Positions 6,786 through 16,592 are shown, counted from the stretch's first letter. The stretch: 35,637 nucleotides of DNA from JACKAN01 sp964502735 (GCA_964502735.1 CAZCYD010000026.1:1-35637), one strand, 5' to 3'. A program made the numbers and translations. The notes: a model not told the origin generated them from the letters alone.

Positions 6786-6900
6786 GCCGTGGTCTAAGAC
6801 AACAGGTGCTCTAGCGAGTCTAATTGTGTTTATTCACAGCCTGTCGAGACGAGAAAAATCTCTCTTAGCCACATAAACAATAACCCATAATGTGGAGGTG
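6786..6900 (+). ncRNA. Ribosomal protein L10 leader (autoregulatory mRNA element) of rplJ-rplL
   Basis: The 132-bp rplA-rplJ gap holds a long-range stem: GTGG (6789-6792) with CCAC (6869-6872) and CTAAGA (6794-6799) with TCTTAG (6863-6868). The enclosed segments AACAGGTGC and CAGCCTGTCGAGACG resemble the conserved L10 leader family, which binds the L10-L12 complex. In addition CCACAT (6869-6874) can pair with ATGTGG (6890-6895), which overlaps the rplJ Shine-Dalgarno GGAGGTG (6894-6900). That pairing and the long-range stem exclude each other. This fits a switch in which L10(L12)4 binding controls translation. Family membership is inferred from motifs and position. Confidence 0.75.
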
Positions 6901-6908
6901 AATTTCTT

Positions 6909-7445
6909 ATGATGACAAGAGCTGACAAGCAAAAAGAAATCACTAGCCTTTCTGAGAAATTATCAAAGGTACAGGCGGCTTTCCTCGTAGATTACAAAGG
7001 TATGAACGTGGAAGAAGTTACGAGCTTGAGAAAGCAACTGGCCCCAATTAACTCAGAAATGAAAGTGGTCAGAAACACGCTTGCTAAGTTAGCGCTTAAA
7101 GATCATCCAGAAATGGAGTCTGCACTTTCAGAGCACTTTGTTGGTACAAATGCCTTTGTATTTGCTTATAGTGATGCCCCAGCTTCGGCGAAGCTGTTGC
7201 GTCAATTTGGTGAGCAAGTTGAAGAGTTAGTACTCAAATCAGGTGTAATGGAAGGTAAGGCTTTAGATGCCAAGAGTATTAAGACTCTGGCTGATCTGCC
7301 AAGCAAAGAAGTGCTGCGAGCACAATTGCTAGGAGTGCTACAAGCACCAATGTCAAAACTGGTAAGAACTATGAACGAAGTTCCGTCAGGTTTGGCTCGA
7401 GTGTTGAATGCAAGAAAAGAACAATTAGAAAAACAAGTGGGATAG
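6909..7445 (+). CDS. rplJ: 50S ribosomal protein L10
   Basis: L10 anchors L12 dimers to the ribosomal stalk base next to L11. At 178 residues it is of normal length. The N-terminal rRNA-binding domain includes FLVDYKGMNVEEVTSLRKQL and the conserved V-R-N-T-L-A-K. The C-terminal helix, about residues 140-178, would carry the L12 dimers. There are two adjacent ATGs at 6909 and 6912; 6909 is better spaced from GGAGGTG. The gene is preceded by an L10-leader element and followed by rplL. Confidence 0.97.
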   Translation: MMTRADKQKEITSLSEKLSKVQAAFLVDYKGMNVEEVTSLRKQLAPINSEMKVVRNTLAKLALKDHPEMESALSEHFVGTNAFVFAYSDAPASAKLLRQFGEQVEELVLKSGVMEGKALDAKSIKTLADLPSKEVLRAQLLGVLQAPMSKLVRTMNEVPSGLARVLNARKEQLEKQVG

Positions 7446-7492
7446 TCCATTTGTACAAACTTAAATTTAATTAATTTTGAAGGAGATTTAAA

Positions 7493-7873
7493 ATGTCTGC
7501 AAATTTAGATGAAATCGTAAAACAATTGGGTGAATTACCTGTATTACAAGTCGCTGAGCTTATTAAAAAACTAGAAGACGAGTGGGGTGTGAGTGCGGCT
7601 GCTCCTGTTGCAGCTGTTGCCGCTGTTGCAGCAGCTCCTGGTGCCGCGGCTGCTGAGGAAAAAACTGAGTTTAACGTAGTTCTAGCTGACGCTGGAGACA
7701 AGAAAATCAACGTTATCAAAGAAGTTCGTGGCTTGACGGGTCTGGGCTTAAAAGAAGCGAAGGATCTTGTAGAAGGCGCACCTAAAACTGTTAAAGAAGG
7801 TGTTTCTAAGGATGAAGCTCAAAAAATGAAAGAAATTCTTGAGAAGGCTGGAGCAAAGGTCGAAATCAAGTAA
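7493..7873 (+). CDS. rplL: 50S ribosomal protein L7/L12
   Basis: The multi-copy stalk protein that recruits and activates translational GTPases. The 126 residues show the three usual parts: an N-terminal dimerisation helix (to about residue 35), a flexible Ala/Val/Pro hinge rich in AA repeats (about 36-57), and a C-terminal domain with KINVIKEVRGLTGLGLKEAK. AAGGAG lies 7-12 nt before the ATG. A strong terminator starts 18 bp past the stop, which isolates the stalk operon from rpoB. Confidence 0.98.
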   Translation: MSANLDEIVKQLGELPVLQVAELIKKLEDEWGVSAAAPVAAVAAVAAAPGAAAAEEKTEFNVVLADAGDKKINVIKEVRGLTGLGLKEAKDLVEGAPKTVKEGVSKDEAQKMKEILEKAGAKVEIK

Positions 7874-7891
7874 CTTTAGTCTTAAAAATTT

Positions 7892-7921
7892 AACTGCAAG
7901 GCCTTGAGCCTTGCAGTTTTT
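7892..7921 (+). terminator. Intrinsic terminator between rplL and rpoB
   Basis: An 11-bp perfect stem AACTGCAAGGC/GCCTTGCAGTT (7892-7902 with 7908-7918), a 5-nt loop and a T5 tail. In E. coli the same gap has an attenuator that lets only part of the transcription into rpoBC. Here the stem is strong enough to suggest that rpoBC relies partly on its own promoter. Confidence 0.85.
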
Positions 7922-7923
7922 GA

Positions 7924-7951
7924 TTGAAACATCGTATAAATTCTTTATTAT
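7924..7951 (+). promoter_or_regulatory. Candidate rpoBC promoter
   Basis: TTGAAA at 7924-7929 and TATTAT at 7946-7951 with a 16-bp spacer lie just behind the rplL terminator. The 5' untranslated leader to rpoB would be about 160 nt, AT-rich and without a clear structured element. Sequence match only. Confidence 0.35.
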
Positions 7952-8116
7952 GTTCGTCTGTTTGTAATATTTGTTATTTAATTATAGGTTCTCAGCTAAG
8001 AGAATTTCTTTAAGCAAATTTCAAGAAGTGTGGCTTTTTGTGGAAGCAAATTTTGAGCCCGAATCAAATCCATATTGTTGTTAATTTTATAATTTACTTA
8101 TCCAAAAGGAGAAGGA

Positions 8117-11100
8117 ATGGGCACAACTCCGGTGACCGCCTCGAATTTGAGGCTCCGAAAAAGCTTTTCTCGTACAGAACAATTAACTAAAATACCAAAC
8201 CTCATTGAGTTGCAAAAAAAATCTTATGAAAATTTTCTTCAAAAAGATGTGGATCCAGATAGAAGAGGCGGGGATGGTTTAAACGGAGTTTTCAAATCCG
8301 TATTTCCAATTAGCGACTTCAATAATACAGCCAGCTTAGAATTTGTTAGCTATGTTTTAGAACCCCCCAAGTATGACGTTGAGGAGTGTCGCCAAAGAGG
8401 AATGACTTATGCCGCTCCTGTTAAAGTTACATTGCGACTCATAGTTTTTGAAGTTGATGAAGAAACTGAGGCTAGAAGCATTCGAGATGTAAAAGAGCAA
8501 GAAGTCTATTTGGGTGAGATTCCATTGATGACACAAAACGGCTCTTTTATAGTGAATGGAACAGAAAGAGTTGTCGTTAGCCAACTTCACCGTTCTCCAG
8601 GTGTGTTTTTTGATCACGATGGAGGTAAAAATACAACTAGCGGTAAGTTTATCTATTCGGCGAGAGTTATTCCTTACCGAGGATCTTGGTTGGATCTTGA
8701 GTTTGATCAAAAAGATCTTATTTATGTTAGAATTGACCGCAGAAGAAAGTTTCCAGCTACAATACTTCTGAAGGCTCTTGGTTATTCCACTGAACAGTTG
8801 TTGGAGTACTTTTATAACCTAGACAAAGTTAGAATTGGTAAAGGTGGCAAGATTTTCAGAGATCTTAACATAGAGCAACTGTCAGGTCAGAGGGCTGTTT
8901 CTGATATCGTTGATCCTAAAACTGGTGAGGCTATTGTAAAAGCTGGACGCAGAATTACCAGAGCGGTAGTCAGAAAAGTCAACGAGGCCAATATTACCGA
9001 AATCGAGTTGTTGCCTGAAGACTTGGTGGGCAAAGTTATAGCCAGGCCCTTAATTGATGAGTCTACAGGTGAAATTATTGCTGATTCCAACGCAGAGATG
9101 ACGTTGGATATCTTCGATCAGTTGAAATCAGCAGGCATAGCTGAATTTGATTTAATATTTTTTGATGGTTTGACTGCTGGCCCAATGCTTCGCAATACAA
9201 TCTTGGTGGATAAGGTGCAAACCAAAGAAGAGGCCTTATTGGAGGTTTATAAAAGGTTAAGACCTGGAGAGCCCCCAACTCTTGAGGCTGCGACAAACTT
9301 TTTTCATAGGTTATTTTTTGATCCTGAAACCTATGATCTCAGCGAAGTCGGTCGCTTAAAGATTAACCATCGATTTAACATTTCTTTTGAGGACACTCCT
9401 GTAAATCACCAAACCCTTACTGAACGAGATATAATGAATGTTGTAAAAACATTGATTGATCTCAAGAATGGTATTGGCGAAGTTGATGACATTGACCATC
9501 TTGGGAATAGAAGGGTGAGGTCTGTAGGTGAATTGTTAGAGAACCAATATAGAATTGGTCTCGTTCGAATGGAAAGAGCCATCAGAGAGAGAATGAGCTT
9601 ACAAGATCTAGAAACAATGATGCCTCATGATCTTGTTAATGCTAAACCTGTAAATGCCGTTGTTAAGGAATTTTTTGGTTCCTCTCAGCTTAGTCAGTTT
9701 ATGGATCAAACAAATCCACTATCCGAAATTACTCACAAGAGAAGGTTATCAGCCTTGGGTCCGGGCGGACTTACGCGAGATAGAGCTGGGTTTGAGGTTC
9801 GTGACGTTCACCCTACCCACTATGGTCGGATTTGCCCAATTGAAACGCCGGAAGGGCCAAATATCGGTCTGATTGCCTCTTTGGCAACCTATGCGCGAAT
9901 CAACCAGTATGGTTTTATTGAGACTCCATACCGAAAAGTTGATGAGACAAAAGTTTCTGTAGACATCCACTATATGTCTGCTCTTGAAGAGTCAGGTCAT
10001 TTTATCGCCCAGGCAGGTAAAGACTTTGAAAACAATAAAATTATCACAGAGAGCACGACAGTAAGAAAAGATGGTGAGTACGAAGTTGTAGATTCCGAAA
10101 AGGTTTCTTTAATGGACGTATCGCCAAGTCAGTTGGTGTCGATTGCTGCATCTTTGATTCCCTTTTTGGAGCATGATGATGCCAACAGAGCTTTGATGGG
10201 ATCAAACATGCAGAGGCAAGCGGTTCCGTTGTTAAAAGCTCGCGCTCCACTTGTTGGTACTGGAGTAGAAAGACTTGTGGCTCGGGACTCAGGTACAAGT
10301 ATTGTTTGCAACAATGACGGTGTTGTGGAAGATGTTGATGCTTCTCGTATTGTTGTTCGCCGTTTTGCAAAAGGTGGTGAGCTTGGCGGTAACGTCGATA
10401 TTTACAACTTAACCAAGTATCAAAGGACTAACCAAAATACATGTTTTAACCAAAAACCTATTGTAAAAGAGGGAGACAAAGTTAAAGCTGGTGACGTTAT
10501 AGCTGATGGTCCGTCTACAGAGTTAGGCGAGTTGGCTTTAGGTCAAAATATCTTGGTCGCCTTTACTCCTTGGATGGGATACAACTTTGAGGACTCCATT
10601 CTTATTTCAGAAAGACTTATCAAAGACGATGTTTACACATCCATTCACGTTGAAGAGTTGGAGTGTATAGCTAGAGATACAAAGCTGGGTAAAGAAGAAA
10701 TTACTCGAGATATCGCTAACGTAGGAGAGGAAGCCCTCTCAAACTTAGATGAAAGCGGAATTATTAGAATTGGTGCTGAAGTAAAACCTGGAGATATTTT
10801 AGTTGGTAAAGTCACTCCTAAAGGTGAGACCCAACTCTCTCCTGAAGAAAAGCTTTTAAGAGCTATCTTTGGTGAAAAAGCTGGAGATGTTCGTGATACA
10901 TCTTTAAGAGTTCCGTCGGGAGTTTATGGTACTGTAATTGATGCCCAGGTCTATAGCCGAGAAGGAGCTAGCAGAGACACAAGACTGCAAGAGATTATTC
11001 GAGAAAAGCAGGCAAAAATTGAAAAAGATATGGATGTTGAATTAAACGTCATCCGCAACAACGCTCTAGACAAGCTTAAAGACCTCTTGGTTGGAAAGAA

Positions 11101-12274
11101 AACAACGGGAGTTCTTTTAAGTGAAGATGGGTCAAAAAACCTATTAACAAAGGGTCAAGAAATCTCTTCAGAAGACTTAGAGTCCATTCCTTTTGAACTT
11201 TTAAGCTATGTTCCTCTTGAGCAAGAGCTGGAGTTTCAAGTTACGAGAATTATTGACGGAGCTAGAAATCAGCTCGATGCAGTGAAAATGGTTTTTGAGG
11301 AAAAAATAGACCGTCTAAAAAAAGGTGATGAATTGCCTCCAGGCGTTATTAAGATGGTTAAAGTTTATGTCGCCATTAAAAGAAAACTTCAAGTTGGTGA
11401 CAAGTTTGCTGGACGCCATGGTAACAAGGGTGTTGTTTCAAAGGTTCTTGCTGTTGAGGATATGCCCTACATGGCAGATGGAACTCCGGTGGATATGGTT
11501 CTTAACCCTCTAGGTGTTCCTTCTCGTATGAACTTGGGACAGATTCTAGAAGTCCATTTGGGTTGGGCAGCTCTTGCTCTTGGCAAGCAGCTCGAGGAAC
11601 ACTTGGAAAAATGGAATACTGAAGAAGCTAGAAAAGCTCTTAAGTTGGCCTACAGTGATGATAAACTGGGCAAAGAGATCGAGAGTGCAGACGAAGATTC
11701 TCTTAAAAAAATGATAGCAAAAGTTTCAAATGGAATCCACGTGGCGACCCCAGTATTTGATGGGGCAAAAGAAAAGGATGTGAAGTCTTTCTTGGAAAGA
11801 GCAAAGCTTCCTCTAAATGGGCAAACAGTTTTGTTTGATGGCCGTTCAGGGGAGCCCTTCCAAACTCCGGTAACAGTGGGAATTATGTATATGTTAAAGC
11901 TTCACCATTTGGTTGAAGAAAAAATTCACGCTCGTTCGATCGGTCCTTATTCTCTTGTTTCGCAGCAACCATTGGGTGGTAAGGCTCAATTTGGTGGTCA
12001 GAGATTGGGAGAGATGGAAGTTTGGGCCATCGAGGCTTATGGTGCGGCGTATTCGCTACAGGAGTTCTTAACTGTAAAATCAGACGATGTGGCAGGAAGA
12101 ACAAGAATGTACGAAAGTATAGTCAAAGGAGAAAACGTTTTAGAACCAGGATTGCCTGAGTCATTTAACGTTTTGATTAAGGAACTACAAAGTTTGAGTC
12201 TCAACATTGAGTTGATTGAGTCAGATATTTTAACAGAAGCTCCTGTTGAAATTGATGAAACTATCGAGCAGTAG
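8117..12274 (+). CDS. rpoB: DNA-directed RNA polymerase subunit beta
   Basis: The beta subunit forms one pincer of RNAP and much of the catalytic centre. It has 1385 residues, slightly longer than E. coli (1342). The rifampicin region around residues 518-550 reads SSQLSQFMDQTNPLSEITHK followed by RRLSALGPGG, with wild-type residues at the classical resistance positions (Asp516, His526 and Ser531 equivalents). The catalytic-region block GDKFAGRHGNKGVVSKV lies near residue 1095, and KAQFGGQRLGEMEVWA leads to the C-terminal anchor that contacts beta'. AAGGAGAAGG precedes the ATG. rpoC follows after 42 bp. Confidence 0.99.
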   Translation: MGTTPVTASNLRLRKSFSRTEQLTKIPNLIELQKKSYENFLQKDVDPDRRGGDGLNGVFKSVFPISDFNNTASLEFVSYVLEPPKYDVEECRQRGMTYAAPVKVTLRLIVFEVDEETEARSIRDVKEQEVYLGEIPLMTQNGSFIVNGTERVVVSQLHRSPGVFFDHDGGKNTTSGKFIYSARVIPYRGSWLDLEFDQKDLIYVRIDRRRKFPATILLKALGYSTEQLLEYFYNLDKVRIGKGGKIFRDLNIEQLSGQRAVSDIVDPKTGEAIVKAGRRITRAVVRKVNEANITEIELLPEDLVGKVIARPLIDESTGEIIADSNAEMTLDIFDQLKSAGIAEFDLIFFDGLTAGPMLRNTILVDKVQTKEEALLEVYKRLRPGEPPTLEAATNFFHRLFFDPETYDLSEVGRLKINHRFNISFEDTPVNHQTLTERDIMNVVKTLIDLKNGIGEVDDIDHLGNRRVRSVGELLENQYRIGLVRMERAIRERMSLQDLETMMPHDLVNAKPVNAVVKEFFGSSQLSQFMDQTNPLSEITHKRRLSALGPGGLTRDRAGFEVRDVHPTHYGRICPIETPEGPNIGLIASLATYARINQYGFIETPYRKVDETKVSVDIHYMSALEESGHFIAQAGKDFENNKIITESTTVRKDGEYEVVDSEKVSLMDVSPSQLVSIAASLIPFLEHDDANRALMGSNMQRQAVPLLKARAPLVGTGVERLVARDSGTSIVCNNDGVVEDVDASRIVVRRFAKGGELGGNVDIYNLTKYQRTNQNTCFNQKPIVKEGDKVKAGDVIADGPSTELGELALGQNILVAFTPWMGYNFEDSILISERLIKDDVYTSIHVEELECIARDTKLGKEEITRDIANVGEEALSNLDESGIIRIGAEVKPGDILVGKVTPKGETQLSPEEKLLRAIFGEKAGDVRDTSLRVPSGVYGTVIDAQVYSREGASRDTRLQEIIREKQAKIEKDMDVELNVIRNNALDKLKDLLVGKKTTGVLLSEDGSKNLLTKGQEISSEDLESIPFELLSYVPLEQELEFQVTRIIDGARNQLDAVKMVFEEKIDRLKKGDELPPGVIKMVKVYVAIKRKLQVGDKFAGRHGNKGVVSKVLAVEDMPYMADGTPVDMVLNPLGVPSRMNLGQILEVHLGWAALALGKQLEEHLEKWNTEEARKALKLAYSDDKLGKEIESADEDSLKKMIAKVSNGIHVATPVFDGAKEKDVKSFLERAKLPLNGQTVLFDGRSGEPFQTPVTVGIMYMLKLHHLVEEKIHARSIGPYSLVSQQPLGGKAQFGGQRLGEMEVWAIEAYGAAYSLQEFLTVKSDDVAGRTRMYESIVKGENVLEPGLPESFNVLIKELQSLSLNIELIESDILTEAPVEIDETIEQ

Positions 12275-12316
12275 TTTTTGTTATTGGTAAAGAACTTTAT
12301 AAAAGGGAGATAAACC

Positions 12317-15300
12317 TTGAAAGATTTATTAAATTTTTTCGATAAACCAAAAGATCCGCTTTCGTTTGATGCAGTCAGAGTTTCTCTGGCTTCACCTGAG
12401 ATGATTAGGGAGTGGTCTTTTGGAGAAGTAAAAAAAGCGGAAACCATCAACTATAGAACCTTCAAGCCAGAAAGAGATGGCCTTTTTTGTGCCAAGATTT
12501 TTGGTCCCATAAAAGATTACGAGTGTCTGTGTGGCAAGTACAAGAGAATGAAGTACCGTGGAGTTGTGTGCGAAAAGTGCGGTGTTGAAGTTACACAATC
12601 TAAAGTGCGAAGAGAAAGAATGGGGCATATTGAACTGGCCTCTCCTGTCGCTCACATTTGGTTTTTGAGATCTCTTCCTAGCCGTATTGGAAACTTATTG
12701 GATTTGACCTTAAAGGACGTTGAAAGAGTTCTTTATTGTGAAGCCTATATTGTTTCTGATCCTATGGAGACTTCATTGGAAGAGGGGCAAGTTCTCTCTG
12801 AAGAGGCTTATCAAAATGCTCTCAATGAATTTGGTCCAAACTTTAAGGCCACTATGGGTGGAGAAGCTATTCTTGAGATGTTGAGAAAAGTGGATTGTGA
12901 GTATTTATCTCGCAAGATTCGTATGGACCTTAAAGAAACAAAATCAGAGACTCAGATTAAAAAGTTATCTAAAAGGTTAAAAATTGTTGAGGCATTTAAA
13001 AATTCCATTAACAAACCTGAGTGGATGATGTTGTCATCTCTTCCTGTGATTCCACCAGACTTGAGACCTTTAGTTCCTCTAGATGGCGGTAGATTTGCAA
13101 CTTCTGACCTTAACGATCTTTATCGTCGAGTTATAAACAGAAATAATCGACTTAAGAGACTCGAGGAGCTCAACGCCCCAGATATCATTATCAGAAACGA
13201 AAAGCGTATGCTTCAAGAAGCTGTGGATGCACTTTTAGACAATGGTCGCCGCGGAAAAACTTTTACGGGCCCAAACAAACGTCCTCTGCGTTCTTTGAGC
13301 GATATGTTAAAAGGAAAACAAGGCCGATTCCGTCAGAATCTTCTTGGAAAACGTGTGGATTATTCTGGTCGTTCTGTGATCGTGGTGGGCCCCAACTTGA
13401 AGCTTCACCAGTGTGGACTCCCTAAGAAAATGGCTCTCGAATTGTTTAAACCTTTTGTTTACAACAAACTTGAAGAAAGAGGTTTTGCTTCAACAATTAA
13501 GCAAGCCAAGAGATTAGTTGAGCAGGAAACTGTTGAAGTGTGGGATATATTATCTGAGGTTGTAAAAGAGCATCCGGTTCTTTTAAATAGAGCGCCAACT
13601 CTTCACCGTCTTGGTATTCAGGCTTTTGAGCCAGTATTGCACGAAGGTAAGGCTATTCGTCTTCACCCTCTCGTATGTACAGCTTTCAATGCGGACTTTG
13701 ATGGTGACCAAATGGCTGTTCACGTTCCTTTGTCCGTTGAGGCGCAAGTGGAAGCTCGCGTTTTGATGATGTCTACAAACAACATTTTGAGTCCAGCTCA
13801 CGGCAAACCTATTATCAACCCTTCTCAGGATATAGTTTTGGGTATTTACTGGATGACAAGAATCCGTCCTGGGGCAAAAGGAACAGGGAAGATATTTGCA
13901 AGTATTGACGAGGCTAACTATGCCTATGAACAAGGTAGCATTGATTTGCAAGCGGCTTGCAAAGTCAGAATTGCTGGAAGACTTGAAGATACAAGTATTG
14001 GTCGAGCTATTCTTGGCAGTATTTTACCTGGTGATGTGCCCTTCTCAACAGTTAATAAAGTGATGAATAAAAAGCAAATTGCCAATTTTATTGATACGGT
14101 TTTCCGTATCTCTGGGGCAAAAGCGACTTGTATTCTTGCCGATAGGCTAATGCAAAAAGGCTTTGAGTTCTCTACACAAGCGGGTGTCTCTATTTGTATA
14201 GACGACATGATTATTCCTGCAGAAAAAGTTGAACTCTTAGATGCCGCAGAAAAGCAAGTTAAAGAAATTCAGCAGCAGTACGATGAAGGTCTGATCACTG
14301 ATGGAGAGCGCTACAATAAAGTTGTCGATATTTGGGCTCAAACTGGTGATAAGGTCGCCAAAGAGATGATGAACCAAATTGAGAGGGAAAAAATCATAGT
14401 TGATGGCAAAGAAGTCGAGAGCGCAAGCTTTAATCCGATCTTTATCATGGCAGACTCTGGTGCTCGGGGTTCTGCAGCTCAGATTCGTCAGCTTGCAGGA
14501 ATGAGGGGGTTGATGGCTAAACCCTCGGGTGAAATTATTGAAACCCCAATTACTGCAAACTTTAGAGAAGGGCTTTCAGTTCTCCAATATTTTATTTCTA
14601 CTCACGGTGCTCGTAAAGGTTTGGCCGATACGGCGCTGAAAACAGCTAATTCGGGTTATCTGACGAGACGTCTTGTCGACGTGGCTCAGGATTTGATTAT
14701 CAGCCAGTATGACTGTGGAACCGAAGACGGAATGATTATCCAACCTCTTCTTGAAGGTGGTGAGATTATTCAACCTCTGGGAGATAGAATACTTGGTCGT
14801 GTGGCTCTAGAGGACATCAAAGATCCTTATACAGAAGAAGTCATTGTCGAGAAAGACGAAGAAATCACAGAGTACATGGTTAAACAAATTGAAGATGCCG
14901 GAATTGACAGAGTACTTCTGCGTTCGCCGCTCACCTGTCGTGCAACTAAGGGTGTTTGTGTGCGTTGTTATGGTCGAGATCTTTCTCGCGGTAATACTGT
15001 GAACCTAGGTGAAACAGTGGGCATTATTGCGGCTCAGTCTATCGGTGAACCAGGAACACAATTAACAATGAGAACATTCCACTTGGGTGGAACGGCTTCT
15101 CGTGCAGTTGAGCAGTCTGTTCATTCGGCCCGACATGAGGGAGTTTTAAAGCTCAAAGATGTTAACTATGTTGTAAATAGAAAAGGCAAGATCACGATCT
15201 TAGGAAGAAACGGGTCGGCTTCTATTATTGACAACACAGGAAGAGAAAGAGAAGCTTTCAAACTTGTTTATGGTTCAGTTCTAAACTTCAAAGAAGGTGA

Positions 15301-16453
15301 CACTATCAATAAAGGCGATGTTATTGCTGAGTGGGATCCTTACTCAAATCCAATTATTGCCGATCTTTCTGCGACAATAGAATTTCAGGATATCGAAGAA
15401 GGTTTGACTATGTCTGAGCAGTTGGACCCCGTAACTGGTTTTAGTACTAAGATCATTACAGATTCAAAGTCTTCTGATGTGAAGCCAACTGTACTATTAA
15501 AATCATCAACTGGTGAGCAGTTGAACTTACCTAATCGCGATATACCAGCTAGGTACGTCATCCCGGTGGGAGCTCAACTTCTAATTAATAATAATCAAGA
15601 GGTTCATGCTGGAGACATCATTGCTAAAATCCATAGAGAAACTACAAAAACTCGAGATATCACAGGGGGTCTACCTAGGGTGGCAGAGCTTTTTGAAGCC
15701 AGAAAACCAAAAGAGGCTGCAATCATCTCTGAAATTGAGGGTTACGTTACCTTTGGTAAGGACGTAAAAGGTAAGCAAAGAGTTATTATTACTCCCGATA
15801 TTGGCGAGCAAAAAGAGTACCTTATACCTAAAGGTAAACATGTGGCGGTTCGTGAAGGTGAATTTATAAAAGCTGGTGAAGCTCTTATGGATGGTTCAAC
15901 TAACCCACATGATATTTTAAAAGTTTTAGGTGATAAAGAGCTTGCTGCTTACTTGGTCAACGAGATCCAAGAGGTTTACAGGCTTCAAGGGGTTTCAATC
16001 AACGACAAGCATATTGAAGTTATTGTTAGACAAATGCTTAAAAAAGTTGAAGTGGTCGAGGCTGGTGATACAAATTTCATCGCGGGCGAACAAGTTGAAA
16101 AGTACACATTTGAACTTGAAAACGAGCGTGTAATGAAGGAGGGCGGACAGCCGGCAATTGCTGAGCCCTTGTTGTTGGGTATTACAAAAGTTTCTTTAAG
16201 TACTGACAGTTGGATTTCAGCGGCTTCGTTCCAAGAGACAACAAAAGTACTTACTGAGGCCTCCATACAATCCAAAACAGATAAGCTGTCAGGTTTGAAG
16301 GAAAATATTATCATGGGTCGATTGATACCAGCTGGTACAGGGCTGCCTAGTTATAAAAACTGGGAAATTGAGATTGAGGAGGAACATTCACATCTTGCTT
16401 CAGCTTTGCCTTTTGCCGGAGGATCTGCGACTCAAACTCACCAACAGTACTAG
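12317..16453 (+). CDS. rpoC: DNA-directed RNA polymerase subunit beta'
   Basis: The catalytic clamp subunit, 1378 residues. The start is TTG at 12317, 7 nt after AAGGGAG. It gives MKDLLNFF, aligning with the E. coli N-terminus, so the rare start is well supported. The N-terminal zinc site uses Cys70, Cys72, Cys85 and Cys88. The catalytic Mg site NADFDGDQMAVH is near residues 457-468. The second zinc site uses the Cys of QYDCGTEDG and the triad of CRATKGVCVRC. The trigger-loop region contains TQLTMRTFHLGGTASR. The polypeptide ends with an unusual tail finishing THQQY; RpoA ends THQQ. It is co-transcribed with rpoB. Confidence 0.99.
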   Translation: MKDLLNFFDKPKDPLSFDAVRVSLASPEMIREWSFGEVKKAETINYRTFKPERDGLFCAKIFGPIKDYECLCGKYKRMKYRGVVCEKCGVEVTQSKVRRERMGHIELASPVAHIWFLRSLPSRIGNLLDLTLKDVERVLYCEAYIVSDPMETSLEEGQVLSEEAYQNALNEFGPNFKATMGGEAILEMLRKVDCEYLSRKIRMDLKETKSETQIKKLSKRLKIVEAFKNSINKPEWMMLSSLPVIPPDLRPLVPLDGGRFATSDLNDLYRRVINRNNRLKRLEELNAPDIIIRNEKRMLQEAVDALLDNGRRGKTFTGPNKRPLRSLSDMLKGKQGRFRQNLLGKRVDYSGRSVIVVGPNLKLHQCGLPKKMALELFKPFVYNKLEERGFASTIKQAKRLVEQETVEVWDILSEVVKEHPVLLNRAPTLHRLGIQAFEPVLHEGKAIRLHPLVCTAFNADFDGDQMAVHVPLSVEAQVEARVLMMSTNNILSPAHGKPIINPSQDIVLGIYWMTRIRPGAKGTGKIFASIDEANYAYEQGSIDLQAACKVRIAGRLEDTSIGRAILGSILPGDVPFSTVNKVMNKKQIANFIDTVFRISGAKATCILADRLMQKGFEFSTQAGVSICIDDMIIPAEKVELLDAAEKQVKEIQQQYDEGLITDGERYNKVVDIWAQTGDKVAKEMMNQIEREKIIVDGKEVESASFNPIFIMADSGARGSAAQIRQLAGMRGLMAKPSGEIIETPITANFREGLSVLQYFISTHGARKGLADTALKTANSGYLTRRLVDVAQDLIISQYDCGTEDGMIIQPLLEGGEIIQPLGDRILGRVALEDIKDPYTEEVIVEKDEEITEYMVKQIEDAGIDRVLLRSPLTCRATKGVCVRCYGRDLSRGNTVNLGETVGIIAAQSIGEPGTQLTMRTFHLGGTASRAVEQSVHSARHEGVLKLKDVNYVVNRKGKITILGRNGSASIIDNTGREREAFKLVYGSVLNFKEGDTINKGDVIAEWDPYSNPIIADLSATIEFQDIEEGLTMSEQLDPVTGFSTKIITDSKSSDVKPTVLLKSSTGEQLNLPNRDIPARYVIPVGAQLLINNNQEVHAGDIIAKIHRETTKTRDITGGLPRVAELFEARKPKEAAIISEIEGYVTFGKDVKGKQRVIITPDIGEQKEYLIPKGKHVAVREGEFIKAGEALMDGSTNPHDILKVLGDKELAAYLVNEIQEVYRLQGVSINDKHIEVIVRQMLKKVEVVEAGDTNFIAGEQVEKYTFELENERVMKEGGQPAIAEPLLLGITKVSLSTDSWISAASFQETTKVLTEASIQSKTDKLSGLKENIIMGRLIPAGTGLPSYKNWEIEIEEEHSHLASALPFAGGSATQTHQQY

Positions 16454-16564
16454 TTGAGTGCTGTTGAATTTGCCCCCAAAGGGCTGTTTTGCTGTGGCTT
16501 TTAGGGGTTTTCAGCGATTCTTTGGGGTTTAATCAGAGGTGTGAAGAGGCCTCGTAATTTTCCC

Positions 16565-16592
16565 TTGACGTCTTAGGGCTCAAGGAGATAAG
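16565..16592 (+). promoter_or_regulatory. Weak candidate promoter for rpsL-rpsG
   Basis: TTGACG at 16565-16570 and GATAAG at 16587-16592 with a 16-bp spacer lie in the 185-bp rpoC-rpsL gap. The -35 is good and the -10 is poor. A small GCCC/GGGC hairpin at 16472-16484 just after rpoC is too weak to call a terminator, so read-through from rpoC may also feed rpsL. Confidence 0.25.

Noticed and set aside
8357..8710. 117-codon minus-strand open frame inside rpoB
   Set aside because: It lies wholly inside the clear rpoB frame, has no Shine-Dalgarno and no recognisable domain. It is a shadow frame, like the other long antisense frames inside rpoB and rpoC.
16472..16484. GCCC/GGGC hairpin after rpoC as terminator
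   Set aside because: Only four base pairs, and the following T-run is interrupted. Too weak to call.
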